DNA of 39,103 nucleotides from Bacteroidaceae bacterium (GCA_017471185.1 JAFUVZ010000001.1:1-39103); one strand, 5' to 3'; shown: positions 23,142-31,622, counted from the stretch's first letter. Notes: generated by a model not told the origin, from the letters alone. Numbers and translations are program-made.

Positions 23142-23166
23142 AAGTCGAAAGGTTGGCTTATATTTG
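23136..23166 (+). promoter_or_regulatory. Promoter of thyA-folA
   Basis: CTTG (TTG 23136-23138), 20 bp, TATATTTG (23159-23166). The -33 box overlaps the end of the phospholipase D gene. Predicted start is near 23173, about 30 bases before the GTG of thyA. Confidence 0.6.
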
Positions 23167-23202
23167 CACTCATTATTCATTATTAATTAGTCATTAAAAC
23201 AA

Positions 23203-23997
23203 GTGAAGCAATATTTGGATTTATTAAGAAGAGTCAAAGCTGAAGGTGTACAGAAGAGTGACCGCACTGGCACTGGAACAATCAGCATATTCGGACATCA
23301 AATGAGGTTTCATCTTGATGATGGTTTCCCTCTGCTGACAACAAAGAAACTGCATCTGAAGTCCATTATCTACGAGCTGTTGTGGTTTCTGAAAGGCGAT
23401 ACCAATGTTCATTACCTACAGGAGAACGGTGTACGTATATGGAACGAATGGGCAGATTCTGACGGCAATCTGGGTCCTGTTTATGGACACCAATGGCGTT
23501 CTTGGGAGACTACGGACGGAAAAATCGTTGATCAAATCAGCGAAGTGGTAGAGACCATCAAAAACAATCCAGATTCAAGGCGCATTATGGTTTGCTCATG
23601 GAACGTAGGTGACATACCCCACATGGCTCTTCCACCCTGTCATTGTCTGTTTCAGTTTTACGTGGCTAACGGGACTCTGAGCCTGCAACTGTATCAGCGT
23701 AGCGCGGACATTTTCTTAGGCGTACCTTTTAATATTGCTTCTTATGCCTTGCTTCTTCAAATGATGGCACAGGTAACTGGTCTGAAAGCCGGTGACTTCG
23801 TGCATACTTTTGGAGATGCACACATTTATCTGAATCATTTGGAGCAGGTGGACTTGCAGTTGACACGCGAACCTCGTCCTTTGCCTAAGATGAATATTAA
23901 CCCAGATGTGAAGAGCATTTTTGACTTCAAGTATGAAGATTTTGAACTGACTGACTATAACCCCTGGCCTCACATAGCCGGAAAAGTATCTGTGTAA
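23203..23997 (+). CDS. thyA: Thymidylate synthase
   Basis: The 264-residue protein has exactly the E. coli ThyA length and is conserved throughout. It methylates dUMP with methylene-tetrahydrofolate, giving dTMP and dihydrofolate. Seen are DRTGTGT (20-26), the catalytic [11 protein letters not shown] with Cys146, the dUMP-binding [20 protein letters not shown] and the ending PHIAGKVSV with C-terminal hydrophobic residues. The start is GTG: it is the only position giving the conserved [12 protein letters not shown]-terminus. folA begins two bases after the stop, so the two steps of the folate cycle are co-translated. Confidence 0.96.
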   Translation: MKQYLDLLRRVKAEGVQKSDRTGTGTISIFGHQMRFHLDDGFPLLTTKKLHLKSIIYELLWFLKGDTNVHYLQENGVRIWNEWADSDGNLGPVYGHQWRSWETTDGKIVDQISEVVETIKNNPDSRRIMVCSWNVGDIPHMALPPCHCLFQFYVANGTLSLQLYQRSADIFLGVPFNIASYALLLQMMAQVTGLKAGDFVHTFGDAHIYLNHLEQVDLQLTREPRPLPKMNINPDVKSIFDFKYEDFELTDYNPWPHIAGKVSV

Positions 23998-23999
23998 TC

Positions 24000-24488
24000 A
24001 TGATAGCTATTATTGCCGCGATAGATAAACGTAATGCATTGGGATTCGAGAACAAACTATTGTTTTACTTGCCCGATGATTTGAAAAGATTTAAGGCTTT
24101 GACAACAGGGCATACCGTTGTAATGGGAAGAAAGACTTTCGATTCCCTGCCAAAAGGAGCACTGCCCAACCGTAGGAACATTGTGCTTAGCAGGAACACG
24201 GAACTGGAATTACCTGGAGCAGAGATTTACCGTTCACTGGATGAAGCGTTGGCACATTGTGAAGGAGAGGAACAAGTTTTCATCATAGGTGGTGCCAGCG
24301 TGTATAAGCAAGCAATGCCTTTAGCTGACAGGCTTTATCTGACCGAGATAGATGCAGAAGCAGAAAAGGCAGACGTATATTTCCCTATGGTAAATGAGGA
24401 AGAATGGCGTGAAATAAAAAGGGATGTCCACTTAGCAGACAGCAGACATCCCTATGATTTTACTTTCGTAGATTACGAAAGGCATTAA
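24000..24488 (+). CDS. folA: Dihydrofolate reductase
   Basis: The 162-residue enzyme regenerates tetrahydrofolate after ThyA. Visible are the N-terminal strand MIAIIAAID, the catalytic acid D27 in LPDDLKRFK, the NADPH-binding VVMGRKTFDSLP (40-51), VFIIGGASVYKQA (about 93-105) and the final FTFVDYERH. The usual Trp at E. coli position 22 is replaced: the sequence reads LLFYLPDD, with F22/Y23. The ATG is two bases after the thyA stop. The convergent Lrp gene ends 10 bp downstream with no terminator hairpin in between. Confidence 0.93.
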   Translation: MIAIIAAIDKRNALGFENKLLFYLPDDLKRFKALTTGHTVVMGRKTFDSLPKGALPNRRNIVLSRNTELELPGAEIYRSLDEALAHCEGEEQVFIIGGASVYKQAMPLADRLYLTEIDAEAEKADVYFPMVNEEEWREIKRDVHLADSRHPYDFTFVDYERH

Positions 24489-24498
24489 TTAGTTTCAG

Positions 24499-24975
24499 TT
24501 ATTCATCAGCAGTAATTGTTTCAACCGGCAGCTGTCTGATGATAGCCTCATTAAATGAAATAAGGGTTTCAGTACGTGCCAGGTTCAAAGGCTGCAGTTT
24601 ATCATGGATAATACTCAACAGATGATGGTTGTTACGAGCATATAATTTGATAAACATATCATATTTACCTGTTGTATAGTGACATTCAACTACCTCTGGT
24701 ATCTTTTTCAGTTCTTCTGTCACGTGATCAAAGGATGAAGGATCTTTTAGGTAAAGGCCAATATACGCACAAGTTTCAAACCCTACGCTTTCGGGATCTA
24801 CTATAAACTGAGAGCCCTTTAATACGCCCTGGGCAGTAAGCTTTTGAACTCGCTGATGGATGGCGGCTCCAGAAACATTACAAGCTCTGGCGACCTCCAG
24901 GAACGGAACACGGGCATCAGCCGCGATCATATTCAGGATTTTCTTGTCAAGAGCATCTAATTGATGATGTGCCAT
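24499..24975 (-). CDS. Lrp/AsnC family transcriptional regulator
   Basis: The 158-residue protein has the standard family layout. An N-terminal winged helix-turn-helix (about 6-65; LDALDKKILNMIAADARVPF, VARACNVSGAAIHQRVQKL) is followed by a RAM ligand/oligomerisation domain (about 70-148; AYIGLYLKDPSSFDHVTEEL, VVECHYTTGKYDMFIKLYA). Such proteins sense amino acids and form octamers on DNA. Which amino acid it senses is not visible. The gene diverges from the M64 peptidase gene with overlapping promoters, so it may repress itself and regulate the neighbour. Confidence 0.93.
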   Translation of the reverse strand: MAHHQLDALDKKILNMIAADARVPFLEVARACNVSGAAIHQRVQKLTAQGVLKGSQFIVDPESVGFETCAYIGLYLKDPSSFDHVTEELKKIPEVVECHYTTGKYDMFIKLYARNNHHLLSIIHDKLQPLNLARTETLISFNEAIIRQLPVETITADE

Positions 24976-25009
24976 AATCTTTCAATTTAAAAGTATTATT
25001 AGTTAGTGA

Positions 25010-25041
25010 TTGGCAAAGATAAACAAAATTGACTAAATTTG
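25010..25041 (+). promoter_or_regulatory. Promoter of the M64 peptidase gene
   Basis: TTGG (25010-25013), 20 bp, TAAATTTG (25034-25041) in the forward direction; start near 25048, 22 bases before the ATG at 25070. Confidence 0.55.
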
Positions 25042-25044
25042 CAA
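25014..25044 (-). promoter_or_regulatory. Promoter of the Lrp/AsnC gene
   Basis: On the minus strand TTG (25044-25042), 20 bp, TATCTTTG (25021-25014). It shares nearly all its bases with the forward promoter of the M64 gene, so the two cannot easily be occupied at the same time. Confidence 0.55.
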
Positions 25045-25069
25045 GGAGAAAACAATTATAATAATTAAT

Positions 25070-26344
25070 ATGAAGAAAATGTTTATTGCTGTATGGATGC
25101 TAATGTCAATCGGTAACATCCATGCTCAACAGTTTAACAAGTATTTTTCAGATCAGACATTGAGGATAGACTACATCTTCACAGGAAATGCTCATGAGCA
25201 GCAGATTTCACTGGATGAGTTATCAACAACACCAGGTTGGGCTGGCAGAAGGCAGCATCTGTCAGAGATGCCACTCAAAAGTCACGGACAGATAATGATG
25301 CGTGACAAGGAATCTGGTAATGTGATTTACGCCACATCTTTTTCATCTCTCTTTCAAGAATGGACTGCCACAGATGAAGCCAAAGAAGTTACAAAAGGGT
25401 TTGAAAACTGTTTCCAATTACCTTTCCCCAAACAAGCCGCAGAAGTTGAAATCAAACTGATGAACTACAGGCATGAGGTGACGGCTTCTCTAAAACACAC
25501 GGTTATTCCTACAGATATCTTGATTCATCAGAAAGGGAAGAATCATATTACACCCCATAAATATATGGTAAAAAACGGTTCGCCTGAAGAGTGTATAGAC
25601 ATCGCCATTTTAGCAGAGGGGTATCGGCCGGAAGAGATGGAAATGTTCTATGAAGACGCGGCAAAAGTAAGTGAGTTCCTATTCAGCTATGAACCATTCA
25701 AGTCACTGCAAGACAAATTCAATTTTGTGGCAGTGGCAAGCCCGTCAACCGATAGTGGAGTCAGTATTCCTAAACATGGTGACTGGAAAAGTACTGCATT
25801 CAGTTCCAATTATAGTACATTCTATTCTGACCGTTATTTGACAACTTCACGTCTAAAGGCTGTACATGACGCATTGGCAGGTATCCCACACGAACACATC
25901 ATTGTCTTGGCGAATACTGATGAATATGGCGGCGGTGGTATATATAATTCGCTGATGTTAGCAGCTGCCCACCACAGCACTTTCCGTCCTGTGGTAGTGC
26001 ATGAATTCGGCCATAGCTTTGCAGGATTAGCCGACGAGTATTTCTACGATGATGATGTAATGTCAGGCAGCTATCCTACAGACATAGAGCCCTGGGAACC
26101 CAATATCACGACTCTTGTAGATTTTAAAAGTAAATGGCAAGATATGCTGAAGAAAAACACACCCATTCCCACCACGCTACAAGATTCCAAATACAGTATT
26201 GGCGTTTATGAAGGAGGAGGCTATTCATCCAAAGGGGTATATAGACCAGCATTCGATTGCAGGATGCGCACTAACAGCAGCCCTGAATTCTGCGAAGTCT
26301 GTAAAAGAGCTATCAAGCGTATAGTAGCTTTCTACACAGAATAA
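25070..26344 (+). CDS. Secreted M64-family metallopeptidase
   Basis: The 424-residue protein has a signal peptide (MKKMFIAVWMLMSIGNIHA, cleavage before QQFNK). A beta-rich N-terminal domain (about 25-150; M64_N-like) is followed by an M64 (IgA peptidase family) catalytic domain (about 170-424). The zinc site VVVHEFGHSFAGLADEY has H311, E312, H315 and probably D322 as third ligand. CRMRTNSSPEFCEVCKRAI near the end holds conserved cysteines. Family name comes from an IgA1 protease of Clostridium (Thomasclavelia) ramosum, but Bacteroidales members have undefined substrates. There is a probable forward promoter and a strong bidirectional terminator after the gene. Confidence 0.9.
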   Translation: MKKMFIAVWMLMSIGNIHAQQFNKYFSDQTLRIDYIFTGNAHEQQISLDELSTTPGWAGRRQHLSEMPLKSHGQIMMRDKESGNVIYATSFSSLFQEWTATDEAKEVTKGFENCFQLPFPKQAAEVEIKLMNYRHEVTASLKHTVIPTDILIHQKGKNHITPHKYMVKNGSPEECIDIAILAEGYRPEEMEMFYEDAAKVSEFLFSYEPFKSLQDKFNFVAVASPSTDSGVSIPKHGDWKSTAFSSNYSTFYSDRYLTTSRLKAVHDALAGIPHEHIIVLANTDEYGGGGIYNSLMLAAAHHSTFRPVVVHEFGHSFAGLADEYFYDDDVMSGSYPTDIEPWEPNITTLVDFKSKWQDMLKKNTPIPTTLQDSKYSIGVYEGGGYSSKGVYRPAFDCRMRTNSSPEFCEVCKRAIKRIVAFYTE

Positions 26345-26365
26345 TGCAAGGGGGAAAACAATAAA

Positions 26366-26396
26366 AGAGGCCGTTGGAAACCAACGACCTCTTTTT
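26366..26396. terminator. Bidirectional terminator between the M64 and exbD genes
   Basis: AGAGG-C-CGTTGG, loop AAA, CCAACG-A-CCTCT followed by TTTTT; A-rich sequence lies before it, so it also works on the minus strand. One C-A mismatch in a 12-position stem. It closes both convergent transcripts. Confidence 0.85.
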
Positions 26397-26416
26397 CTAT
26401 CATACAGATTAACTGA

Positions 26417-26881
26417 TTACTGGCGTTTAGCAGCAGAATAGTTAATCTTCAGTGCATAAGCTCTACGAAGTGCTTCCTTAATATCTGTCACGATACCCAT
26501 CTTGGTATCACGGTCAACCTTCAAGGAAACTGTCATCTGAGGCTGATCCTCCTCCTTCATACTGGCACGTTCACCAATAATGTAGTCTTGAATCTCAGCA
26601 GTCTCAGCAAATGCATCGTTCAACTGGATACGTGTTTCATCACCCAGAGTCTTACGGAATTCCTGTGTAGGTTTACCTACATAGATGAATGTAACCAAAG
26701 ACTTCTTCTCCAGTTTCTCCAGCTCAGTTCCCTGAGGAGCTCTAAACTCAACCTTCAAAGTAACTTCACGCATTGTTGTTACCATCATAAAGAAGAACAA
26801 CAGAGTAAAGATCAAGTCAGGAAGAGAAGAGGTGTTCATACGTGGCATACCACGCTTACCGGTCTTACTAAATTTTCCCAT
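26417..26881 (-). CDS. exbD: ExbD/TolR-type protein (second copy)
   Basis: The 154-residue inner-membrane protein has one helix near the N-terminus and a periplasmic domain, as expected for ExbD. The helix segment SLPDLIFTLLFFFMMVTT (19-36) keeps the essential membrane Asp (D22). It starts 2 bp after the other exbD gene, so the four-gene unit ends here. Two different ExbD-like subunits in one operon is common in Bacteroidota; whether they form mixed pores is unknown. Confidence 0.9.
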   Translation of the reverse strand: MGKFSKTGKRGMPRMNTSSLPDLIFTLLFFFMMVTTMREVTLKVEFRAPQGTELEKLEKKSLVTFIYVGKPTQEFRKTLGDETRIQLNDAFAETAEIQDYIIGERASMKEEDQPQMTVSLKVDRDTKMGIVTDIKEALRRAYALKINYSAAKRQ

Positions 26882-26883
26882 GA

Positions 26884-27471
26884 TTACTTGTCTCCATACT
26901 TTTTAGGTTCAGCCTCTGAGATGTTCTGAGGATAAACCGTACGAACATCTTCCTGCTGGATTTCATCACAATCGGCATATGCCTTACCAAATCTGGCTGT
27001 TGCCAGCTCATCACGTAACTCATTGTATGCTGCCACAAGCTCGTTCTGTACAGCGATATATGAGTTATAAGAGGTACCACGGTCGCATCGCAAAGAAATC
27101 ACATGGTTTGTAGTAGCTTCCATATCACCCAACAGGTTGGTATGTACCACGTGCTTTTCCGGTTTGGTAGCGTCGTTGGCCTCATTAGCAATAAACTCTT
27201 TAGCTTTCTGGCGAAGATCATTTACTCCTACATACTCACCGCCACACAATAACTGGTCTTGGAAGTTGAGGAATACCTGCAGTACGTTACGCTCCTTCAG
27301 CTTGATATCATCATTCTTCTGGTTCTGCTCAGGTGGAGGTGGCAGACGACGTGCCAGACCCTGGTCAGTATCCATTGATGTTGTCAGCAAGAAGAAGATC
27401 AACAACAGGAAGGAGATATCCGCAGTAGAGCTTGAGTTTAGTTCAGGAACTTCCTTTTTGCCTTTTGCCAT
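26884..27471 (-). CDS. exbD: ExbD/TolR-type protein (first copy)
   Basis: The 195-residue protein has a single N-terminal helix STADISFLLLIFFLLTTS (14-31) with conserved D18. A Pro-rich stretch (RRLPPPPEQNQKN) and a longer periplasmic domain (about 60-195) than the usual 140-residue ExbD follow. It lies 20 bp after the orphan membrane gene. With ExbB it forms the proton channel that energises TonB. Weakly conserved C-terminal extension (ARFGKAYADCDEIQQEDVRT) has no known role. Confidence 0.9.
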   Translation of the reverse strand: MAKGKKEVPELNSSSTADISFLLLIFFLLTTSMDTDQGLARRLPPPPEQNQKNDDIKLKERNVLQVFLNFQDQLLCGGEYVGVNDLRQKAKEFIANEANDATKPEKHVVHTNLLGDMEATTNHVISLRCDRGTSYNSYIAVQNELVAAYNELRDELATARFGKAYADCDEIQQEDVRTVYPQNISEAEPKKYGDK

Positions 27472-27491
27472 TTTTATATCTCCTATTTAAA

Positions 27492-27980
27492 TTACTTACC
27501 AATTCTGTTCTTGATACCAGAACCAATCATCAGAACAACCATCACAGCTACCATGAAACCAATGCTGAAGATAAACATATCAGCAATAGCCAGCCATGGA
27601 GCCTGGTTATCTGTACCAGTATAACCTACCAACTGCAGAGGCTCGTTGCTACCCATAGAATAAGTAACGACAAGCAGAACTACCAATGCGATTACACCTA
27701 CCAAAGACTGAAGAGCAGCCTTAGGGCTATCCTTCAAATCTGCGCCAAATCTGATGACAGCAGCGAGCACCGTGATAACAATAGCAATGATTACCAATGC
27801 ATATACCCAGTACAGCAGCAAGTCTGTCTGTGCAGGTTCAGAATATGACGTATCTGCGACCAAGCGGTTAGCTGGATCAGTCTCGCCTCCAAAGAAGAAG
27901 AGACCGAACGCAATAATGGTGATGATAAACAAGCACCACAGGATTGCGCCAGATACATTTTGTATTTTAAATTTCTTCAT
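27492..27980 (-). CDS. Orphan membrane protein between exbB and exbD
   Basis: The 162-residue protein has three or four hydrophobic helices (about 11-31, 55-78, 88-108, 132-155) and ends in a basic tail (GSGIKNRIGK). I recall genes of this type at this position in other Bacteroidales ExbB-ExbD clusters, which would point to a shared job with the proton channel, but no known domain can be assigned. Spacing: 25 bp after exbB and 20 bp before exbD. Confidence 0.75.
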   Translation of the reverse strand: MKKFKIQNVSGAILWCLFIITIIAFGLFFFGGETDPANRLVADTSYSEPAQTDLLLYWVYALVIIAIVITVLAAVIRFGADLKDSPKAALQSLVGVIALVVLLVVTYSMGSNEPLQLVGYTGTDNQAPWLAIADMFIFSIGFMVAVMVVLMIGSGIKNRIGK

Positions 27981-28005
27981 AATTCTTAATCTCCAATTTG
28001 ATTAA

Positions 28006-28743
28006 TTACTTCTTATACTTCAGGTTGTACTTAGTGATGAGGTCAAGCAGAGTAACAGAAGAATCCTCCATGTCACTGGTGATAGACTCGATCTTAGTCA
28101 GCACGTAGTTGTAGAACAACTGCAGAATCAATGCTACAACGATACCGAAGATAGTAGTAATCAATGCGACCTTCATACCACCTGCAACGACTGTAGGGCT
28201 GATATCACCTACCTGCTGGATAGTATCGAACGCCTGCACCATACCGATCACAGTTCCCAAGAATCCCAGAGACGGAGCCATTGCGATGAACAGTGTGATC
28301 CAAGAGCAGCCTTTCTCCAGATAACCAGCCTGAACGCCACCGTAAGAAACAACTGAACGCTCAACTGTATCCAGACCCTGATCAATTCTCATCAGACCCT
28401 GATAGTAGATAGAAGCGATAGGACCACGAGTGTTACGTGCGATGTCCTTAGCAGCCTCAACGTCGCCCTTCTCCAGAGCTTCCTCAACCTTACCAATGAA
28501 CTTCTTGGTATTGATCTCTGCCAAGCTCAGGTAAATGATACGCTCGATGCAGAATGCCAAACCGATTACCAGAGCGATAGCAACCAAGCTCATGAAAGAA
28601 GCAGAACCTTCGATGAAGTAACGCTTCAAAGTTTTGTGAATACTCTGACCTTCAACTGAAGCAACTTCAGCGTCCTGAGCCATAGCTGTAGAGCCAAATG
28701 AGAAGACTCCTAACATAGCAACAATTGCAAATAACTTTTTCAT
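28006..28743 (-). CDS. exbB: ExbB/TolQ/MotA proton channel protein
   Basis: The 245-residue protein has a signal-peptide-like first segment (MKKLFAIVAMLGVFSFGSTAMAQD), as in many Bacteroidota ExbB. Three helices follow (about 50-73, 148-172, 192-215). The family region covers the cytoplasmic loop (EEALEKGDVEAAKDIARNTR) and the segment LIAMAPSLGFLGTVIGMVQA-like FIAMAPSLGFLGTVIGMVQ. It is the first gene of exbB-orf-exbD-exbD and works with the TonB encoded nearby (30921-31622) to power outer-membrane receptors. The tRNA-Ser gene lies 85 bp upstream and may share the transcript. Confidence 0.93.
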   Translation of the reverse strand: MKKLFAIVAMLGVFSFGSTAMAQDAEVASVEGQSIHKTLKRYFIEGSASFMSLVAIALVIGLAFCIERIIYLSLAEINTKKFIGKVEEALEKGDVEAAKDIARNTRGPIASIYYQGLMRIDQGLDTVERSVVSYGGVQAGYLEKGCSWITLFIAMAPSLGFLGTVIGMVQAFDTIQQVGDISPTVVAGGMKVALITTIFGIVVALILQLFYNYVLTKIESITSDMEDSSVTLLDLITKYNLKYKK

Positions 28744-28828
28744 TGTCTAATTTTTTTTGATTAATTAATTAAATTACTATTATTGTTTATTTTTTCATTT
28801 TTCAACTTTAAATCCACATCCGCATTTG

Positions 28829-28916
28829 CGGAGAGAGGGGGATTCGAACCCCCGAAACGCTTTTGGCGTTTACACGCTTTCCAGGCGTGCCTCTTCAACC
28901 ACTCGAGCATCTCTCC
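28829..28916 (-). tRNA. tRNA-Ser (anticodon GGA)
   Basis: 88 bases on the minus strand: acceptor GGAGAGA paired with TCTCTCC, discriminator G, D arm with CTCGAGTGGTTGAAGAG. The anticodon stem CACGC/GCGTG encloses CTGGAAA, giving anticodon GGA. A long class II variable arm (AAACGC...GCGTTT) and T arm GGGGG-TTCGAAT-CCCCC complete it. Reads UCC/UCU. CCA is not encoded. A small palindrome CCGCAAATGCGG follows the 3' end. Confidence 0.95.
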
Positions 28917-29071
28917 CTCGGGCACCAATCTGAAATCGGGCTAAAATTACAAAAAAAAATCTGAACCCACCATCATTTAAGCAACAAATGTATCTTTTTT
29001 TTTCTTCTTTCCCTTTTTTCTGGTCTTTTTAGGGTAAAAAAAGGCGAAAATTTAATATAATTTAATGATCA

Positions 29072-29860
29072 TTACCCTCCTTTGCCCATTTCAAACAACC
29101 GCAACGCATTTTCTGAAGTAACCCGGGCTACCTCTTCAGGTTCCTGTTTCAAAACCTCAGCAACCTTATTCAAAGTATCGAAGATATACGAGCTTTCATT
29201 GCGTCGTCCTCTATGCGGCACGGGTGCCAGATAGGGTGAATCCGTTTCCAGCACAATTCTCTGCATCGGTATCTGAGGAAGGATAGCAGGTATTGAAGAC
29301 TTTTTAAAAGTAACTATACCATTAATCCCTATCATAAACCGAGAGAACTCCAGCATCATCTCTGCTTCTTCCTGTTCGCCAGTGAAGCTATGGAAAATGC
29401 CTCGCAGCTTAGTTTCCTTATATGGCAGCAACACCTTATATATATATGGCATCGCTTTTCGGCAATGTATCACGATGGGCAGGTCCAGTTCCAAAGCCCA
29501 TCTCACCTGAGTTTCAAAGACCTTAACTTGTTGGTCAAGGAACGTATCATCCCAATAAAGGTCTATTCCTATCTCCCCTATACCCACGAACTTGTTCCGA
29601 CAGCTCTGCAAGCACTGGTAAACCTTATTCAAAGGTTCTTTATAATCCGCAGTCACAGAAGTTGGATGCAATCCCATCAAAGGGAAACAATACCCCTTAT
29701 ATGTTTCACAGACCTCAAGCAATCTCTCAATGGTTGTATCGTCTATATTTGGCATATAGATACGAGCCACCCCCACATCTTTCGCCCTTTGGATTACTTC
29801 CTCACGGTCGGTGTCGAATTCATCTGCAAACAGATGCGAATGGGTATCTATGATCCGCAT
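29072..29860 (-). CDS. tatD: TatD-family metal-dependent hydrolase
   Basis: The 262-residue TIM-barrel protein carries the complete TatD metal site: DTHSHL (H7, H9), GEIGIDLY (Glu bridging), PIVIHCR, GIFHSFTG and LETDSPYLAP. TatD proteins act as 3'-5' exonucleases/DNases and in quality control. The start lies 3 bp after the polyprenyl synthase stop, so the genes are co-transcribed. Length and motifs are typical. Cytoplasmic. Confidence 0.93.
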   Translation of the reverse strand: MRIIDTHSHLFADEFDTDREEVIQRAKDVGVARIYMPNIDDTTIERLLEVCETYKGYCFPLMGLHPTSVTADYKEPLNKVYQCLQSCRNKFVGIGEIGIDLYWDDTFLDQQVKVFETQVRWALELDLPIVIHCRKAMPYIYKVLLPYKETKLRGIFHSFTGEQEEAEMMLEFSRFMIGINGIVTFKKSSIPAILPQIPMQRIVLETDSPYLAPVPHRGRRNESSYIFDTLNKVAEVLKQEPEEVARVTSENALRLFEMGKGG

Positions 29861-29863
29861 TGC

Positions 29864-30838
29864 TTACACCTCTCTGTGCATTAACTGCCGCATCATATCC
29901 TGTAAGACGACCTTCTTTTCTTCAGGCACATTAACCGTCTGCAAATTCAGTTCCGCCATCAGGGTATAATGTTCTATTTTATCCTCGCACAAAGCCCTAA
30001 CACCTATCTGATTGAAAAGCTCAGTTACTGACTTGATCTTTTCCTGAGGGTTATATTGCTTGGCGCCCATCCACTTCTCAAGTTCCTTAACCTGACTGAC
30101 ATTGCCTCTTCTCAGTGCCTGAATCAGCAAATACGTCTTCTTATTGCACAAGATATCGCCACCGATAGGCTTACCAAACACCTTAGGATCACCATATACA
30201 TCCAGCAAATCATCCTTCAGCTGGAATGCAATGCCCAGGTTAATGCCAAAATCATAAAGCATCCGGGAGTCATCTTCAGACGCTTCTGCTAACAAAGCAC
30301 CAACCTTTAGGCCGCAAGCCAGCAATACAGAAGTTTTCAGACGGATCATCTCCAAATACTCATGTTCATAAACATCAGAACGGGTCTCAAAGTCCATATC
30401 AAGCTGTTGCCCTTCGCAGATTTCCATAGCGGTTTCATTAAACAACCGCATCACAGATCCCACATAACGGCCGCCGGAACCCGTCATAAGCCTGTATGCC
30501 ATAACAAGCATCGCATCACCAGCCAGAATCGCGGTGCTTTCGCCCCATCTTTTATAAACAGTTGGCTTCCCACGACGCAGGTCTGACTTATCCATCACGT
30601 CATCATGCAACAACGAATAATTATGATATACTTCTATACCAGCTGCCTGACTCAGGATGCTGTCAACATCATCACGATAAAGGTTATAAGCCATCAATAA
30701 CAACAGAGGCCGGATACGTTTCCCGCCTAAAGCCAATGCATAACGGATAGGTTCATATAGGTTTTCGGGCTTTTTTCCGAAGACGAGATTTGAAAGATAC
30801 TTATTAAATTTTTCAAGCAAATCAGCAGAAGTAAACAT
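29864..30838 (-). CDS. Polyprenyl (isoprenyl) diphosphate synthase
   Basis: The 324-residue trans-prenyltransferase extends isopentenyl chains. GGKRIRPLLLL is near 33-43; the first Asp-rich motif LLHDDVMD is near 76-83 and the second KDDLLD near 207-213, with GKPIGGDI following. In the chain-length region before the first DDxxD, bulky YHNYS suggests a short-to-medium product (farnesyl or geranylgeranyl type, or longer); the sequence alone does not settle which. It supplies quinone or undecaprenyl precursors. It lies just after the tonB terminator and is coupled to tatD. ispH on the other strand nearby belongs to the same pathway. Confidence 0.9.
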   Translation of the reverse strand: MFTSADLLEKFNKYLSNLVFGKKPENLYEPIRYALALGGKRIRPLLLLMAYNLYRDDVDSILSQAAGIEVYHNYSLLHDDVMDKSDLRRGKPTVYKRWGESTAILAGDAMLVMAYRLMTGSGGRYVGSVMRLFNETAMEICEGQQLDMDFETRSDVYEHEYLEMIRLKTSVLLACGLKVGALLAEASEDDSRMLYDFGINLGIAFQLKDDLLDVYGDPKVFGKPIGGDILCNKKTYLLIQALRRGNVSQVKELEKWMGAKQYNPQEKIKSVTELFNQIGVRALCEDKIEHYTLMAELNLQTVNVPEEKKVVLQDMMRQLMHREV

Positions 30839-30873
30839 ATAAGGTATTCTATTTTTCAGATTTAAGGTTCATA

Positions 30874-30904
30874 AAAAAAGGCTGCTACATAAGCAGCCTT
30901 TTTT
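30874..30904 (-). terminator. Terminator of tonB
   Basis: GGCTGCT, loop ACATA, AGCAGCC extended by six A-T pairs on each side. On the minus strand it lies 17 bases after the tonB stop and ends in a T run. Very clear intrinsic terminator that also separates tonB from the next gene. Confidence 0.9.
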
Positions 30905-30920
30905 AATCTTCAACAGTCAA

Positions 30921-31622
30921 TTACTGCAGACGGAAGTTCACAGGCACTGTGTAGCGAACGCGTACTGGTTTACCACGCTGCATACCTGGTTTCCATTTTG
31001 GCATTGAGTTAATCACGCGGAGAGCCTCCTTATCCAAGTATGGATCCACACCACGTAATACGGTTGCGTCAACGATAGAGCCGTCACGGTTAACGACGAA
31101 CTGAACGGTTACACGACCCTGAACGCCATTCTCAGCTGCAATAGCCGGATATCTGATAGCACCACTCAAGTACTTCATCAGGCCTGCCATACCGCCATCA
31201 GGATATTCAGGCATCTGCTCTACTACCTGGAAGATTTCCTGTTCTTCTGGTTCTTCCTCTTCCTCCTCCTGAACGGCTACTGGAGCAGTGTACTTGATTT
31301 CCACAGCCTGGCCAGTTTCCTCAGAAGACTGGATGGTTGATTCCTGGATATCGGAATCATCATCAACGATGGTCAACGTCTCAGCGATTGACGGAGCCTC
31401 TGGAGGTGGAGCTTGCACCTGCTCGGGTTGTTCGGTAATAGGAATTTCAATTTCCTCTTCAAAAACGGTCTCGACTACCTGATTACTGGTGTCAATCTTT
31501 ACATCGCGCTGCGTCCATTCGAAGCCGAGGAATAAGACTGCCATCACCATCACATAGCCAGCCAGCAGCCAAGTGGTCTTCTTGCCTTCAAGGTCTGCCT
31601 TCGGTGATTTTTTAATTTCCAT
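30921..31622 (-). CDS. tonB: Energy transducer TonB
   Basis: The 233-residue protein has a cytoplasmic lead (1-17), a helix WLLAGYVMVMAVLFLGFEW (18-36), a periplasmic linker (40-135) and the TonB C-terminal domain (140-233). The domain has EYPDGGMAGLMKYLSGAIRYP, GRVTVQFVVNRDGSI and the closing KPVRVRYTVPVNFRLQ. The linker is unusual in being mostly acidic (EEEEEEPEEQE) with only a short PPPEAP stretch instead of Pro-Lys repeats. It transmits energy from ExbB/ExbD to outer membrane receptors. Confidence 0.94.
   Translation of the reverse strand: MEIKKSPKADLEGKKTTWLLAGYVMVMAVLFLGFEWTQRDVKIDTSNQVVETVFEEEIEIPITEQPEQVQAPPPEAPSIAETLTIVDDDSDIQESTIQSSEETGQAVEIKYTAPVAVQEEEEEEPEEQEIFQVVEQMPEYPDGGMAGLMKYLSGAIRYPAIAAENGVQGRVTVQFVVNRDGSIVDATVLRGVDPYLDKEALRVINSMPKWKPGMQRGKPVRVRYTVPVNFRLQ

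Noticed and set aside
28818-28830. Palindrome CCGCAAATGCGG after tRNA-Ser as a terminator
   Set aside because: It overlaps the tRNA discriminator base, has a very short stem and no T run; it is more likely chance or a processing signal.
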